A stretch of 64,000 bases of DNA from J038 sp034437535 (GCA_034437535.1 DAOTTZ010000077.1:1-64000); one strand, 5' to 3'. Shown: positions 34,437 to 43,972, counted from the first letter of the stretch. Translations and numbers: made by a program. Notes: generated from the sequence alone by a model not told the origin.

Positions 34437-34996
34437 TGACCGTTATCCGCGCTTTCGCACAATTATTTCGGATCATCGCACGACGGCTACGCCAGCAAGG
34501 GTTCATCACCACGCTGCAATGGTTGCGGACGGTCGGCCTGGCCTGGTTGACCGGGCGGCTATCGTTAAAGTTTAGCCAGGTGACGCCAAACATTTATCTC
34601 GGCCCGCAGTATGGCCGCTTTGGCAAAGCCAGCCTGGAAAAAGCCGGAGTCACCGCTTCGATCAACATGCGGTCAGAATTCGATGATGCCGCCGCCGGCC
34701 TTGCGCTGGAGCAGTACGCTTACCTGCCAACTGACGACAACACCGAGCCGACGCTAGCGCATCTACAAGAAGGCGTGGCCTTCATCGAGCGCATCGTGGC
34801 GGATGAAGGCATCGTTTACGTCCACTGTGGCAGTGGGGTGGGGCGGGCACCTACGATGGTCGCCGCCTATCTGATCGCCCAGGGCCTGAGTGTGGACGCC
34901 GCCATCGAAAAGATCCGCACTGCCCGCCCGTTCGTCCGGGTGCTACCCACCCAGATCGAGCAATTAGAGGCTTTCGCCCGCGCCATCGCGGGTTAA
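34436..34996 (+). CDS. Dual-specificity protein phosphatase family
   Basis: A 186-residue cysteine phosphatase. The P-loop reads HCGSGVGRAPT, giving the CX5R signature; the general acid Asp is likely in YLPTDDNTEP. The N-terminus has a short hydrophobic/basic helix. It is coupled to the lipid kinase by TGATG, so a phosphatidyl-phosphate substrate, as in PTPMT1-like enzymes, is possible as well as protein. Its end overlaps the converging SDR gene by four bases. Confidence 0.88.
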   Translation: MTVIRAFAQLFRIIARRLRQQGFITTLQWLRTVGLAWLTGRLSLKFSQVTPNIYLGPQYGRFGKASLEKAGVTASINMRSEFDDAAAGLALEQYAYLPTDDNTEPTLAHLQEGVAFIERIVADEGIVYVHCGSGVGRAPTMVAAYLIAQGLSVDAAIEKIRTARPFVRVLPTQIEQLEAFARAIAG

Positions 34997-36516
34997 GAGG
35001 TCGCGGCTTCCGGCACTTCTACCGGCTCATCTTCGGGGGGAGCTTCTGGCGCGGGCATAGCTTCGGCCCGCGCTACCACACGGTCAAGCATGCCATCGAA
35101 GATGAACTTATGCAGGATGAAAAGCGAATACCAATAGAGATACCCCAACAAACCATGCGGCGCGAAGTAAGCCGTTTGTGTGACGATGCTCTCGTGAGTG
35201 TCAGTCGTTTCAACGTTGAACTGAAGCCAGCCCCGCCCCGGCAATTTCATCTCTGCCCGAAGCCGGATCATCGACCCCGGCTCGACCGTCTCTACCCGCC
35301 AGAAATCGACCGCATCCCCCACCCGTAGATGCTCAGGATCACGCCGCCCGCGCCGGTGGCCCACCCCGCCGACCGCACGATCCATCGTCCCCCGGATGCG
35401 CCACAACCAGTTCAGATACAACCACCCGCTTTCCCCGCCGAGCATGGAAAATGACCGGTAAACGGCCTGGGCGGGGGCGGTGGTGGTTCGCTTGCGCCGT
35501 TCGATGAACATGCCCCGTTCTTCTACAAATGTATACGGCTCGTCCTCTTCCCATGTCGCCGTCATAGAGTCAGTCCAGGTGGTCTCAACCTGGTTCGCGT
35601 CCAATTCATCCAACGCACGCGCGAGTGCTTGCCGGTAGGTCATCGGCTGGATGTGAGGGAATAAACGCTGTGCGGTATCGTCCTCAACCGTGACCTCATT
35701 TTCCAGGCTTTGCACCAGCGGCTTGATGATGCTCAAGGAAATGGGTGTAAAGAAATAGATCCAGTATGACGACAATGTGGGCACTAGCAACGGCACCGGG
35801 ATGAGGAAACGGCGCAATCCCCGCAGGTCGGCGTATTCCAGCATCATATCGCGGTAAGTCAGCACATCCGCGCCGCCAATTTGCACAATTGCATGATCGC
35901 CCACCTCCGCATAGAGGGCGGCACACAGATAATCCAACACATCTTCAATCGCGATGGGTTGCGTCCTGGTATATAACCAGCTTGGGCACAGCATCACCGG
36001 CAGGCGTTGCGTTAGATAACGGATCATCTCGAACGAGACACTGCCAGAGCCGACCACGATAGCGGCGCGGAATTCAATCACGGTCGTGTTTGCATCGCGC
36101 AATATCTGCCCGACTTCGTGACGCGAGCTTAGATGGTCGGAAAGAGCCTCATCGTCATGGCCTAGCCCGCCCAGGTAGATAATACGCGCAGTGCCCATCT
36201 CGTTGACGACTTGCGCGAAGTTCTGCGCGGCCTGCCGATCCCGTTCCTGGTAATCGGCATCTTCCAGGCTGTGTATCAGGTAATAGGCCACGTCTACGCC
36301 GTCCAGCGCATCGTAAAGCGTTTCGCGCTGGCACACATCAGCCTCCACCACGTCCACCTGATCCAACCAGGTGCGGCCCGCCAGGTGACGTTGATCACGG
36401 GTCATCACGCGGACGCGGTGACCCTGGTCGAGCAATTGCGCCACCAACCGCCCACCCACATATCCCGTCGCGCCGGTAACGAGTACATGCCGGGGATTCT
36501 GCATCATAGGCATCAT
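34993..36516 (-). CDS. NAD(P)-binding SDR with C-terminal DUF2867
   Basis: A 507-residue two-domain protein. The N-terminal atypical SDR (about 8-300) begins VLVTGATGYVGGRLV and has the YYLIHSL stretch. The C-terminal DUF2867 domain (about 320-485) resembles START-like lipid-binding folds and contains WRIRGTMDRAVGGVGHRRGR. The end is acidic and proline-rich. The family is widespread with unknown substrate. Several Met codons (36516, 36507, 36504) compete as start, with no strong ribosome site. Confidence 0.85.
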   Translation of the reverse strand: MMPMMQNPRHVLVTGATGYVGGRLVAQLLDQGHRVRVMTRDQRHLAGRTWLDQVDVVEADVCQRETLYDALDGVDVAYYLIHSLEDADYQERDRQAAQNFAQVVNEMGTARIIYLGGLGHDDEALSDHLSSRHEVGQILRDANTTVIEFRAAIVVGSGSVSFEMIRYLTQRLPVMLCPSWLYTRTQPIAIEDVLDYLCAALYAEVGDHAIVQIGGADVLTYRDMMLEYADLRGLRRFLIPVPLLVPTLSSYWIYFFTPISLSIIKPLVQSLENEVTVEDDTAQRLFPHIQPMTYRQALARALDELDANQVETTWTDSMTATWEEDEPYTFVEERGMFIERRKRTTTAPAQAVYRSFSMLGGESGWLYLNWLWRIRGTMDRAVGGVGHRRGRRDPEHLRVGDAVDFWRVETVEPGSMIRLRAEMKLPGRGWLQFNVETTDTHESIVTQTAYFAPHGLLGYLYWYSLFILHKFIFDGMLDRVVARAEAMPAPEAPPEDEPVEVPEAATS

Positions 36517-36549
36517 AAAATGAGGACTTTCGGTTACGTCAGTTTACGC

Positions 36550-36870
36550 TTAGTACACCATGTTGGGGTTGGTTCTAGCTGAAGACGGTCTAAGAATCGG
36601 CGCAAAATCTGTCACCGGGATGATCGGTTTGCCCAGGCGAGCGGCGTAATCGTATTCTAACTGGCAGGGGTGTGAATTGAGATAATTCTCTGACAATGTG
36701 GCAACGACGACATCACAGCGGCGGAGGTGATCCAGGATGGTTTGCCACCACGCATCACCGCCCACCAGACGCTGATCGAACCAGACGGTATGTCCCATCT
36801 CCGTCAGGTCGGCGACCAGCTCGCGCACAGTTTCCCGATCTTTCGAACTGTAGCTGATGAAGATTTGCAC
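36550..36870 (-). CDS. Short TIR-domain protein, possibly truncated
   Basis: A 106-residue protein that is almost entirely a TIR domain: QIFISYSSKDRETVRELV at the N-terminus, WFDQRLVGGDAWW, and the Glu position of NADase-type TIRs in CQLEYDYAARLGKPIIPV. The family normally carries about 130 residues plus a partner domain; here the sequence ends with an unrelated tail of about 20 residues. GTG at 36870 has AGGGAA upstream; ATG at 36891 is the alternative. No STAND, SIR2 or cyclase partner is adjacent, so it may be a remnant. Confidence 0.7.
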   Translation of the reverse strand: MQIFISYSSKDRETVRELVADLTEMGHTVWFDQRLVGGDAWWQTILDHLRRCDVVVATLSENYLNSHPCQLEYDYAARLGKPIIPVTDFAPILRPSSARTNPNMVY

Positions 36871-36974
36871 GGTTAGGGTTCCCTGCTTCAATATCTATGC
36901 AGTATGGCGTCTATTATGCCACAGTAGGCCGAGTAAACAGATACTTTCAATCCTGCCGGGAGCCGGGTCTCATC

Positions 36975-36983
36975 TGGTATCAT
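36975..36983 (+). promoter_or_regulatory. Extended -10 promoter of moaA
   Basis: TGGTATCAT forms an extended -10 box (hexamer 36978-36983) 28 bases before the moaA start. No -35 is needed for this class. Confidence 0.4.
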
Positions 36984-37010
36984 AGACTCATTTAATCTGA
37001 AGGAGTCACC

Positions 37011-38021
37011 ATGTCGATACACGATGTCTACCAGCGGCCCTTGCGTGACCTGCGAATCTCAGTCACAGATCGGTGTAACTTCCGCTGTACCTACTGTATG
37101 CCGGAGGAAATCTTCGGCGACAAGTACCGCTTTCTACCCCATGCGGAAATCCTGACCTTTGAGGAAATCGGACGATTGACACGTCTCATCGTCGGGCAGG
37201 GCGCGGTTAAACTCCGCCTCACCGGCGGCGAACCACTCTTGCGGCAAGATGTCGAGGTGCTGGTGGGGCAGTTGGCGGCAATCGACGGTGTGGACGACCT
37301 GGCGATGACGACCAACGCCTTCCTTCTGCCGCAAAAGGTCGCCCAACTCAAGGCCGCCGGGCTGAACCGCGTGACCGTCAGCCTGGATACACTGGATGAC
37401 GCCACCTTCCGCCAGATTAACGGCAATCGGTCAAGCGTGGAGCGGGTGCTGGCCGGGATTCGGGCCGCGCAACAGGCGGAACTGACGCCGATCAAGGTCA
37501 ACGCCGTGATCCAGCGCGGGGTGAACGACACGCATCTGGTTGATCTGGCGCGGTTTTGCCGGGACGAAGGGCTGATCTTGCGCTTGATCGAATATATGGA
37601 TGTGGGCAACATGAACGGCTGGCGTATGGATCATGTGGTGCCCGCCCGCGAAATGCTCGACCGCATTCACACAGCCTTCCCGTTAGAGCGCATCCAGCGC
37701 AATTACAAGAGCGAGACCGCGCTCCGCTATCGCTATCTGGACGGCGGCGGCGAGATCGGCGTGATCGCGTCGGTAACGCAACCGTTTTGTGGGGATTGCT
37801 CCCGGATGCGCTTGTCGCCCCAGGGTAAGATCTACACCTGCTTGTTTGCCACCGAAGGCGTCGATCTCAAGACACCGCTCCGTGAGGGGGCCAGCGATGA
37901 CGACCTGAGCGCGATCATCAGCGGCACCTGGCGTCAACGCACCGACCGTTATTCGGAAGAACGCGCCACCGGGACGGCTTCCAACGGCGACAAGATCGAG
38001 ATGTATTACATCGGGGGCTGA
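37011..38021 (+). CDS. moaA: GTP 3',8-cyclase
   Basis: A 336-residue radical SAM enzyme, first step of molybdenum cofactor synthesis. The N-terminal cluster motif CNFRCTYCM is at about residues 24-32; the C-terminal cluster Cys are in CGDCSRMRLSPQGKIYTC; the chain ends with Gly-Gly, needed for activity. LTGGEPLL binds SAM. AAGGAG precedes the start. No other moa/moe gene is in the window, so it is a lone copy here. Confidence 0.95.
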   Translation: MSIHDVYQRPLRDLRISVTDRCNFRCTYCMPEEIFGDKYRFLPHAEILTFEEIGRLTRLIVGQGAVKLRLTGGEPLLRQDVEVLVGQLAAIDGVDDLAMTTNAFLLPQKVAQLKAAGLNRVTVSLDTLDDATFRQINGNRSSVERVLAGIRAAQQAELTPIKVNAVIQRGVNDTHLVDLARFCRDEGLILRLIEYMDVGNMNGWRMDHVVPAREMLDRIHTAFPLERIQRNYKSETALRYRYLDGGGEIGVIASVTQPFCGDCSRMRLSPQGKIYTCLFATEGVDLKTPLREGASDDDLSAIISGTWRQRTDRYSEERATGTASNGDKIEMYYIGG

Positions 38022-38026
38022 GCTTG

Positions 38027-38044
38027 AGAGACTATATGGTCTCT
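38027..38044 (+). terminator. Weak hairpin after moaA
   Basis: AGAGAC (38027-38032) pairs with GTCTCT (38039-38044) with a 6-nt loop, just after the moaA stop. No T-run follows. Confidence 0.3.
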
Positions 38045-38149
38045 GAGATACTGGTGATGGTGCCGACGCGCTATCTGCTCATCAACTTCGGCTGATTTAT
38101 TCTGGAAAACGACCGCACGATATAAAAATAGAAAAAGGATACCGTCATC

Positions 38150-39226
38150 ATGCTCCGCTTGCTCTCGCTCTGGTTTCTACTGTTGCTCATCGCCCCGGCC
38201 CACGCCCAATCCGACACCCTGGAAGATGACCTGCAAGATCTGCTCGACTCATTCCGTGATCCAGGCTCGCCGGCGGTTGTGCTGACGGTGTGGACGCCGG
38301 ACGGCATGTTCAGCGCGGCATCGGGCCGGGTTGCACTCGATACCGCTGACCCGGCGACGCCGGACTCCCGCTTTCGCATCGGCAGTGTCTCCAAGACTTA
38401 TACCGCTGTCGCCGTCCTGGATCTGGTCGAACAGGGGTTGATCGCGCTGGATGACCCCATCGGGCTGTATCTGCCGGCGGATGTGATCGACCCCATCGAC
38501 GGCACGGATGATGTGACCGTCCGCCAACTGCTGACCATGACCAGCGGCTTGCCCGAATATCTGCTGGATGATTTTTTCGATGCCGCCCTGGATGACCCCA
38601 CCTATGCGTGGACGCCGCTGGAAGCCCTGACCTTCGCCCATGATTTCCCCGCCAGCTTTGACCCCGGCGAAGACTTTGAATATACCAACACCAATTATCT
38701 CTTGTTGCAGTTGATTGTTGAAGCCGTCACCGGGGAACCGTTCCATGTCGTCGTGCGCGAGACCATCCTGGAGCCGGTCGGCGCGGCGGAGACGTACACC
38801 CAGATCATGGAAGATCTGCCCGGTGGGTTTGTGCATGGGTACGAAGATCTGGACGAAGACGGCACACTGGACGACCTGACCGAGGTCAACGATGGGGCCG
38901 GCATGGGCGATGGCGCGTTGATCGCCACTGCGCCAGATGTCGCCCGTTTTTATGCCGCGTTATTCTACACGCAAGATCTGCTGTCGCCTGATACGTTAGC
39001 TATGATGCTGGAAGACCCGGAGAACTACGAATATGGGATGGGCGTCGAGGTATACGACGATCCCGATTACGGCATGATCTATGGGCATAGCGGATCTGTG
39101 CTGGGCTTTACCAGCGATGCGCGATACTTCGCCGCCGATGATGTGATCGTGGTCTTACTCCATGCCGATGTCGAACTTGACCCGGATTGGGTATATATCG
39201 CCTTTGAATGGGCCGCCGATTTCTAA
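38150..39226 (+). CDS. Exported serine hydrolase (class C beta-lactamase fold)
   Basis: A 358-residue protein with a signal peptide (1-20, ending AHAQ). The penicillin-binding/beta-lactamase fold motifs are complete: SVSK (Ser79 nucleophile, Lys82), YTN (Tyr178) and HSGS near residue 300. It could be a peptidase, esterase or amidase acting outside the cytoplasmic membrane; real beta-lactamase activity is not implied. It is acidic overall, as are other exported proteins here. AAGGA precedes the start. Confidence 0.9.
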   Translation: MLRLLSLWFLLLLIAPAHAQSDTLEDDLQDLLDSFRDPGSPAVVLTVWTPDGMFSAASGRVALDTADPATPDSRFRIGSVSKTYTAVAVLDLVEQGLIALDDPIGLYLPADVIDPIDGTDDVTVRQLLTMTSGLPEYLLDDFFDAALDDPTYAWTPLEALTFAHDFPASFDPGEDFEYTNTNYLLLQLIVEAVTGEPFHVVVRETILEPVGAAETYTQIMEDLPGGFVHGYEDLDEDGTLDDLTEVNDGAGMGDGALIATAPDVARFYAALFYTQDLLSPDTLAMMLEDPENYEYGMGVEVYDDPDYGMIYGHSGSVLGFTSDARYFAADDVIVVLLHADVELDPDWVYIAFEWAADF

Positions 39227-39253
39227 CCTGTTTCGTCGGCTCCTGCCGGTCGC

Positions 39254-39280
39254 TTGAATCGCCTCAAATTATGCTACAAT
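39254..39280 (+). promoter_or_regulatory. Promoter of cydDC
   Basis: TGCTACAAT gives an extended -10 box (hexamer 39275-39280). TTGAAT at 39254-39259 is a short 15 bp upstream. Transcription would start near 39287, after the longer in-frame ATG at 39208, supporting the start at 39322. Confidence 0.45.
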
Positions 39281-39321
39281 GTGGGGCGAAACTGAGAATT
39301 AGCGTTACAAGGGATGACCTC

Positions 39322-41058
39322 ATGGACAAACGCTTGATGGGGGAAACTCATCTGGCGCGGTTGGCTTTTCTGGCAAATATCGGGCTGAGTTTGCTCAGTG
39401 GGTTGATTATCATCGGTCAGGCGTTCGCGCTCAGCCGCATCATCGCATCTGTCTTCCTGCAAGACGCCACCCGGTCGGAGATGGCGTCTTGGTTCGCGCT
39501 CTTATTGGCGTTGATTATCGCCCGGTCGGTCAATCAAGCCGCTGTGCGCTTCACCGCGTCAGAAGTCGCCATTCGCATCAAGCATGACCTGCGCGAACGG
39601 CTGGTGCGACACCTCATGCACCTGGGGCCGGCCTTCACCCAGCGTGAGCGGAGCGGCGAACTGGCCGTCGCCGCTACCAACGGCATCGAAGCGTTGGATA
39701 GCTTCTTCAAAGATTATCTGCCGGCCTTGTTCACCGCTTTGTTGATCCCGTTGGCGATTCTGGTCGTCGCGCTCTCGGTGGATCTCCTCACGTTTGTCAT
39801 CTTGTTGATTACCGCCCCGCTGATCCCGGTCTTCATGGCTTTGATCGGCATGGCGGCGGGTGCGTTGGCCCGCACCCAATATTCCCAACTGGGCCAGATG
39901 AGTGCCCACTTCCTCGATGTGATGCAGGGCTTGCCCACGCTCAAGTTATTCAACCGCAGTAAACCACAGATCGAGATCATCCGTAAGATTACCGATCAAT
40001 TTCGCGAAAGCACCATGAACGTACTGAGGGTGGCCTTTTTATCGGCCTTCGCGCTGGAATTCCTGGCGACGCTCAGTGTGGCGGTCGTCGCGGTAGAGAT
40101 CGGCCTGCGCCTGCTGGAAGGCAATCTCGGCTTTGAAGAATCGCTGTTTCTGCTCGTCCTCGCGCCAGAGTTCTACCTGCCCCTGCGTCAACTGGGCGTC
40201 ACCTTCCACGCCGGGCGCGATGGGGCCGCCGCCGCCGACCGCATCTACGCGATTTTGAACACCCCCGCGCCGGAATCCACCGGCACTGCGACGGTGCCAG
40301 CGGTCGAGCGCATCACGTTCGATGCGGTGAGCCTGGCTTATGAGAACGGCGAGCGTCCCGCGTTGAAGTCGGTCTCGTTCACCATCGAGCGCGGTGAGCA
40401 TGTCGCGTTTGTCGGCGCGACTGGCAGTGGCAAGTCCACCGTCGCCAACCTGTTGATGCGCTTCATCCAGCCGGATAGCGGCGCGATCCACATCCACCAT
40501 GCCGGCGGAACCACCGACCTTCACACGTTGGATCCTGATGCCTGGCGCGAGATCATCGCCTGGGTGCCGCAACGCAGTTACTTGTTTAACCTCAGTGTGG
40601 CAGATAACATCCGCATCGGTAAGCCGGGCGCGACCACTGCCGAAGTGGAAGCCGCCGCCAAAGCCACCAACAGCCACGCTTTCATCCAGGCGTTGCCCCA
40701 GGGATACGATACGCTGGTAGGGGAGGGCGGAACCCGGCTCAGTGGCGGGCAGGCCCAGCGGATCGCACTGGCGCGGGCCTTCCTGCGCTCTGCGCCGATT
40801 TACATCTTTGACGAAGCCACCGCCAGCCTCGACCGCCGCAACGAAGCGTACATCCAGCGGGAATTACTGCAACGCACCCAGGATCACATCCTGATCGTCA
40901 TCGCCCACCGGCTGAACACGATTGCCGAAGCCGATAAGATCATCGTGCTGGATGGCGGGCGTGTGGTGGAGGCCGGCACGCACCAGCAGTTGATCGCCCG
41001 GCAGGGCACCTACTTCGAATTGCTCCAGGCTTATGGAGAGGCGGCTCATGCGCTCTAA
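39322..41058 (+). CDS. cydD: Thiol reductant ABC exporter, CydD subunit
   Basis: A 578-residue half-transporter with six membrane helices (about 10-310) and an ATPase domain (about 330-575): Walker A GATGSGKST, signature LSGGQAQRIALA, Walker B IYIFDEAT. With CydC it would export cysteine/glutathione and enable cytochrome bd assembly. AAGGGATG precedes the start at 39322; a frame from 39208 would overlap the hydrolase gene. It overlaps cydC by 11 bases. Confidence 0.9.
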   Translation: MDKRLMGETHLARLAFLANIGLSLLSGLIIIGQAFALSRIIASVFLQDATRSEMASWFALLLALIIARSVNQAAVRFTASEVAIRIKHDLRERLVRHLMHLGPAFTQRERSGELAVAATNGIEALDSFFKDYLPALFTALLIPLAILVVALSVDLLTFVILLITAPLIPVFMALIGMAAGALARTQYSQLGQMSAHFLDVMQGLPTLKLFNRSKPQIEIIRKITDQFRESTMNVLRVAFLSAFALEFLATLSVAVVAVEIGLRLLEGNLGFEESLFLLVLAPEFYLPLRQLGVTFHAGRDGAAAADRIYAILNTPAPESTGTATVPAVERITFDAVSLAYENGERPALKSVSFTIERGEHVAFVGATGSGKSTVANLLMRFIQPDSGAIHIHHAGGTTDLHTLDPDAWREIIAWVPQRSYLFNLSVADNIRIGKPGATTAEVEAAAKATNSHAFIQALPQGYDTLVGEGGTRLSGGQAQRIALARAFLRSAPIYIFDEATASLDRRNEAYIQRELLQRTQDHILIVIAHRLNTIAEADKIIVLDGGRVVEAGTHQQLIARQGTYFELLQAYGEAAHAL

Positions 41059-42715
41059 TCGCTCAATTTTCCTGCAATTGTTTGGGTTGATGCGCCCATT
41101 CCGTAACCGGGTGATCGTCGCGCTGATCTTAAGTGTCGTCACCATCGGTAGCAGTGTCGCGCTGATGATGACTTCGGCCTGGCTCATCAGTACGGCGGCC
41201 TTGCAGATGGGCATCACATCGTTGGCCCTGGCCCCCACCTTCGTGCGGATGTTCGGCGTGTCGCGGGCGGTCTTCCGCTACCTGGAACGGCTCGTCAGCC
41301 ATGATGTAACGTTCCGCTTGTTAGCGCGTCTGCGGGTGTGGTTCTACCAGCGCATCGAACCGCTTTCACCGGCGCAGTTAAAAGCCTTCAGCAGTGGCGA
41401 TCTCATGTCGCGGGTTGTCTCCGACATCGAAGAATTGCAAAATCTATATATCCGGGTGGTGGCCCCACCGGTGGTGGCGGTCGTCATCAACGTGATTGTC
41501 GGAGTCTCTTTCGCCCTGATCGACCCGTTGGTCGCGCTGGTGGCAGTCGGCTTTATGCTGGCCGCCGGTACCTTGCTCCCGGCCTTGACGTTGTGGATCG
41601 GCAACGTGATCGGCAAGCCATTGGTGCAGGCCCGCGCCGATCTCGACACGCACATGGTCGATAGTATCCAGGGCCTGCCGGATAGCATCGCGTATGGGTA
41701 TGCGGCGGATCGCTTCCAGACGCTCAACCGCATCAACAACCGGCTGACTGGCCGCGAACGGCAGGCCGCCCGGCTGGATGGACTCCAGACCGGCCTGGGT
41801 GTGCTACTGGTCAACCTGGCCGCGTTTAGCGTGCTGTTTAGCGCGGTAGGGCGGGTGGAAGGTGTCTTGCTCGGCACGGTGACGCTCGGCATCATCGCCG
41901 CCTTTGAGGCCATCACGCCGCTAGCCCTGGCGACTCAACACCTGGGCCGGGAGATGACCGCCGCCCGCCGCGTGTTTGAGGTCATCGACACTCACGCCAG
42001 CATCGACGAACCCGCCCAACCAGCCCCGGCCCCGGCGGATGATCTGACGCTGGACATCGACGGGCTGACCTTCCGCTATGCCCCGGACGAAATGCCCGTC
42101 TTCCGGCAATTTTCGCTCCGGGTGCCTTACGGCCAGCATATCGTGGTCATGGGCGAAAGTGGTGCTGGCAAGTCGTCGCTGGTCAACATCTTGATGCGCT
42201 TCTGGGAGTACGACTCCGGTCAGATCACAATCGGTGGGGTGGATCTCAAGACGCTGGCTCATGAGGATCTGCGCGGCCTGATCGGCGTCATGACGCAACG
42301 CACCCACCTGTTCAACACTACCATCCGGGAAAATATCCGCATCGCCCGTAAAACCGCCACCGAAGACGAAGTTGTCGCGGCGGCCCAGGCCGCCCAGGTG
42401 CATGACTTCATCTTGTCCTTGCCCCAGGGCTATGATACTTACGTCGGCGAAGATGGCGTATCACTCAGCGGGGGAGAGCGTCAGCGGGTGGCCCTGGCGC
42501 GGATCCTGCTCAAAGACTCGCCGGTGTGGATGCTGGACGAGATCACGGCCAACCTTGACCCCATCACGGCCAACGCGGTGATGGCCGCCGTGCTGGCCGC
42601 CGCGCAAGATCGCACCGTCATCTTGATGACGCATAACATCGCCCTGGTAGATCGCTTTAACTTCGATCAGGTGATCGAATTACACATGCCGGCCAGCACG
42701 CCGCAAGCCGGTTAA
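41048..42715 (+). CDS. cydC: Thiol reductant ABC exporter, CydC subunit
   Basis: A 555-residue half-transporter partner of CydD. Six membrane helices are followed by the ATPase domain: Walker A GESGAGKSS, signature LSGGERQRVALA, Walker B VWMLDEITANLDP. Here the residue after Walker B Asp is Glu, so catalysis is retained. GAGAGG precedes the start at 41048. No cydAB oxidase genes are adjacent, so the oxidase must be elsewhere or the exporter serves another thiol need. Confidence 0.9.
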   Translation: MRSNRSIFLQLFGLMRPFRNRVIVALILSVVTIGSSVALMMTSAWLISTAALQMGITSLALAPTFVRMFGVSRAVFRYLERLVSHDVTFRLLARLRVWFYQRIEPLSPAQLKAFSSGDLMSRVVSDIEELQNLYIRVVAPPVVAVVINVIVGVSFALIDPLVALVAVGFMLAAGTLLPALTLWIGNVIGKPLVQARADLDTHMVDSIQGLPDSIAYGYAADRFQTLNRINNRLTGRERQAARLDGLQTGLGVLLVNLAAFSVLFSAVGRVEGVLLGTVTLGIIAAFEAITPLALATQHLGREMTAARRVFEVIDTHASIDEPAQPAPAPADDLTLDIDGLTFRYAPDEMPVFRQFSLRVPYGQHIVVMGESGAGKSSLVNILMRFWEYDSGQITIGGVDLKTLAHEDLRGLIGVMTQRTHLFNTTIRENIRIARKTATEDEVVAAAQAAQVHDFILSLPQGYDTYVGEDGVSLSGGERQRVALARILLKDSPVWMLDEITANLDPITANAVMAAVLAAAQDRTVILMTHNIALVDRFNFDQVIELHMPASTPQAG

Positions 42716-42801
42716 CAACCGGATGATTTTCAGCGATTTAGCCGATAATCGCCCGGCCAAAATTGCTAACGCAAGCACATGCAACCAGGAGGATTTTTCT
42801 A

Positions 42802-43269
42802 ATGACGGATTTGATCGACGCAGTAAAGGCAACCATTGAGCCGGTTAATTACTGCTTCCTGACGACCATCGGGCCAGACGGCCAGCCCAGCACCCGCTTG
42901 ATGCAACCCTTCAAGCCGCAGGCTGATATGACGATCTGGTTTGGCACGCATCCGCAATCACGCAAGGCGGAAGACATCCGCCGGGATAACCGCATCACCG
43001 TCGCTTATCTCAACGAGGCGGAAAATGCTTATGTAAGTTTGATGGGAACCGCCCGCCTGGAAAGTGCGTTGGAGGAGCGGGAGGCACGCTGGTTCGAGAT
43101 GTGGGAGCAATTTTTCATCGGCGGGCCGGCTGGTGATAATTACGTCCTGGTCGAATTCACGCCGCAACGGATTGAGATCATGAACTTCCAACGTGGGGTG
43201 GCACCGCCGCCTTTTGGTCTCAAAACCGCTGATTTGATCCGCGAAGGCGATCATTGGCGCGAGGCATAA
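42802..43269 (+). CDS. Pyridoxamine 5'-phosphate oxidase family FMN-binding protein
   Basis: A 155-residue split-barrel protein with the family strand order (YCFLTTIGPDGQPSTRLM, then TIWFGTHPQSRKAEDIRRDNRITVAY). Such small members bind flavin or heme and often act on stress metabolites, with unclear substrate. AGGAGG lies nine bases before the start at 42802. It is a single gene, separate from the TetR cluster that follows. Confidence 0.85.
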   Translation: MTDLIDAVKATIEPVNYCFLTTIGPDGQPSTRLMQPFKPQADMTIWFGTHPQSRKAEDIRRDNRITVAYLNEAENAYVSLMGTARLESALEEREARWFEMWEQFFIGGPAGDNYVLVEFTPQRIEIMNFQRGVAPPPFGLKTADLIREGDHWREA

Positions 43270-43347
43270 TCCCGCTAATCTGCTGGGGCCACGCAGGCCA
43301 TGCTTCATATTGCATCAGGCACTTAGCAAAGGCTCATCACGATGCAC

Positions 43348-43377
43348 TTGACAATTCAGTAGACCAGTCTCTATAAT
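43348..43377 (+). promoter_or_regulatory. Promoter with TetR operator in the spacer
   Basis: TTGACA (43348-43353) and TATAAT (43372-43377) are both consensus, 18 bp apart. The 12-mer GTAGACCAGTCT (43359-43370), with the palindrome AGAC-CA-GTCT, lies inside the spacer. Its exact reverse complement recurs at 44001-44012. A bound dimer would exclude RNA polymerase, giving autorepression. Confidence 0.8.
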
Positions 43378-43402
43378 AAATAAAAGCGTCAGGATGTAAT
43401 CT

Positions 43403-43972
43403 ATGGCTGGCACCACCCGCGATCAAATCATAGAAAAAACGTGTGAACTGCTCGAAATACAGGGCTATCATGCCACTGGTTTGAATCAGATCATCAAAGA
43501 AAGCGGCACACCGAAGGGATCGTTGTATTATCATTTCCCCGGTGGCAAAGAAGAATTGGCCGTCGAGTCGGTCAAGCGCGTCGGGCAGATCGTGCTGAAC
43601 CGCATCCGTGATAACCTGGCCGCGATTGATGATCCAGCCGAGTCGATCCGGGCGTTTATAGAGAACATCGCGCTCAATGTGGAACGATCCGGCTTCCGCG
43701 CTGGTGGGCCGATCACGACGATTGCGATGGAAACCGCCGCCGGTAGCGATGCCCTGCGCGAGACCTGCCACCAGATCTACGAGCAATGGCGGGCGGCCTT
43801 CCGGGCTAAGCTCGATGATGGGGGGCTACACGCCGAACGGGCCGAATACATCGCGACGTTGATTATCGCCGCGATTGAGGGTGGGGTGATCTTGTGCCGT
43901 ACCAGTCGCACCATCACCCCACTACAACAAGTTGCGGCTGAGATCCAAAACTTGATTTACCAGGTGGCCTGA
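43403..43972 (+). CDS. TetR/AcrR family regulator
   Basis: A 189-residue regulator with a typical helix-turn-helix (about 8-55: QIIEKTCELLEIQGYHATGL, then KESGTPKGSLYYHFPGGKEEL) of the AcrR/YxaF-like type. Its promoter carries an operator that recurs before the DsbA-like gene, so it likely represses both itself and that pair. Its ligand could be a quinone or electrophile, judging from the redox targets; this is inference. Confidence 0.88.
   Translation: MAGTTRDQIIEKTCELLEIQGYHATGLNQIIKESGTPKGSLYYHFPGGKEELAVESVKRVGQIVLNRIRDNLAAIDDPAESIRAFIENIALNVERSGFRAGGPITTIAMETAAGSDALRETCHQIYEQWRAAFRAKLDDGGLHAERAEYIATLIIAAIEGGVILCRTSRTITPLQQVAAEIQNLIYQVA

Noticed and set aside
36550..36891. An active TIR-based defence system
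   Set aside because: There is only a lone short TIR domain; SDR/DUF2867 and moaA neighbours are housekeeping-like, and no sensor or second effector is present.
38150..39226. A true beta-lactamase resistance gene
   Set aside because: The SxxK, YxN and HxG motifs are general to serine hydrolases of this fold; nothing points to antibiotic hydrolysis.
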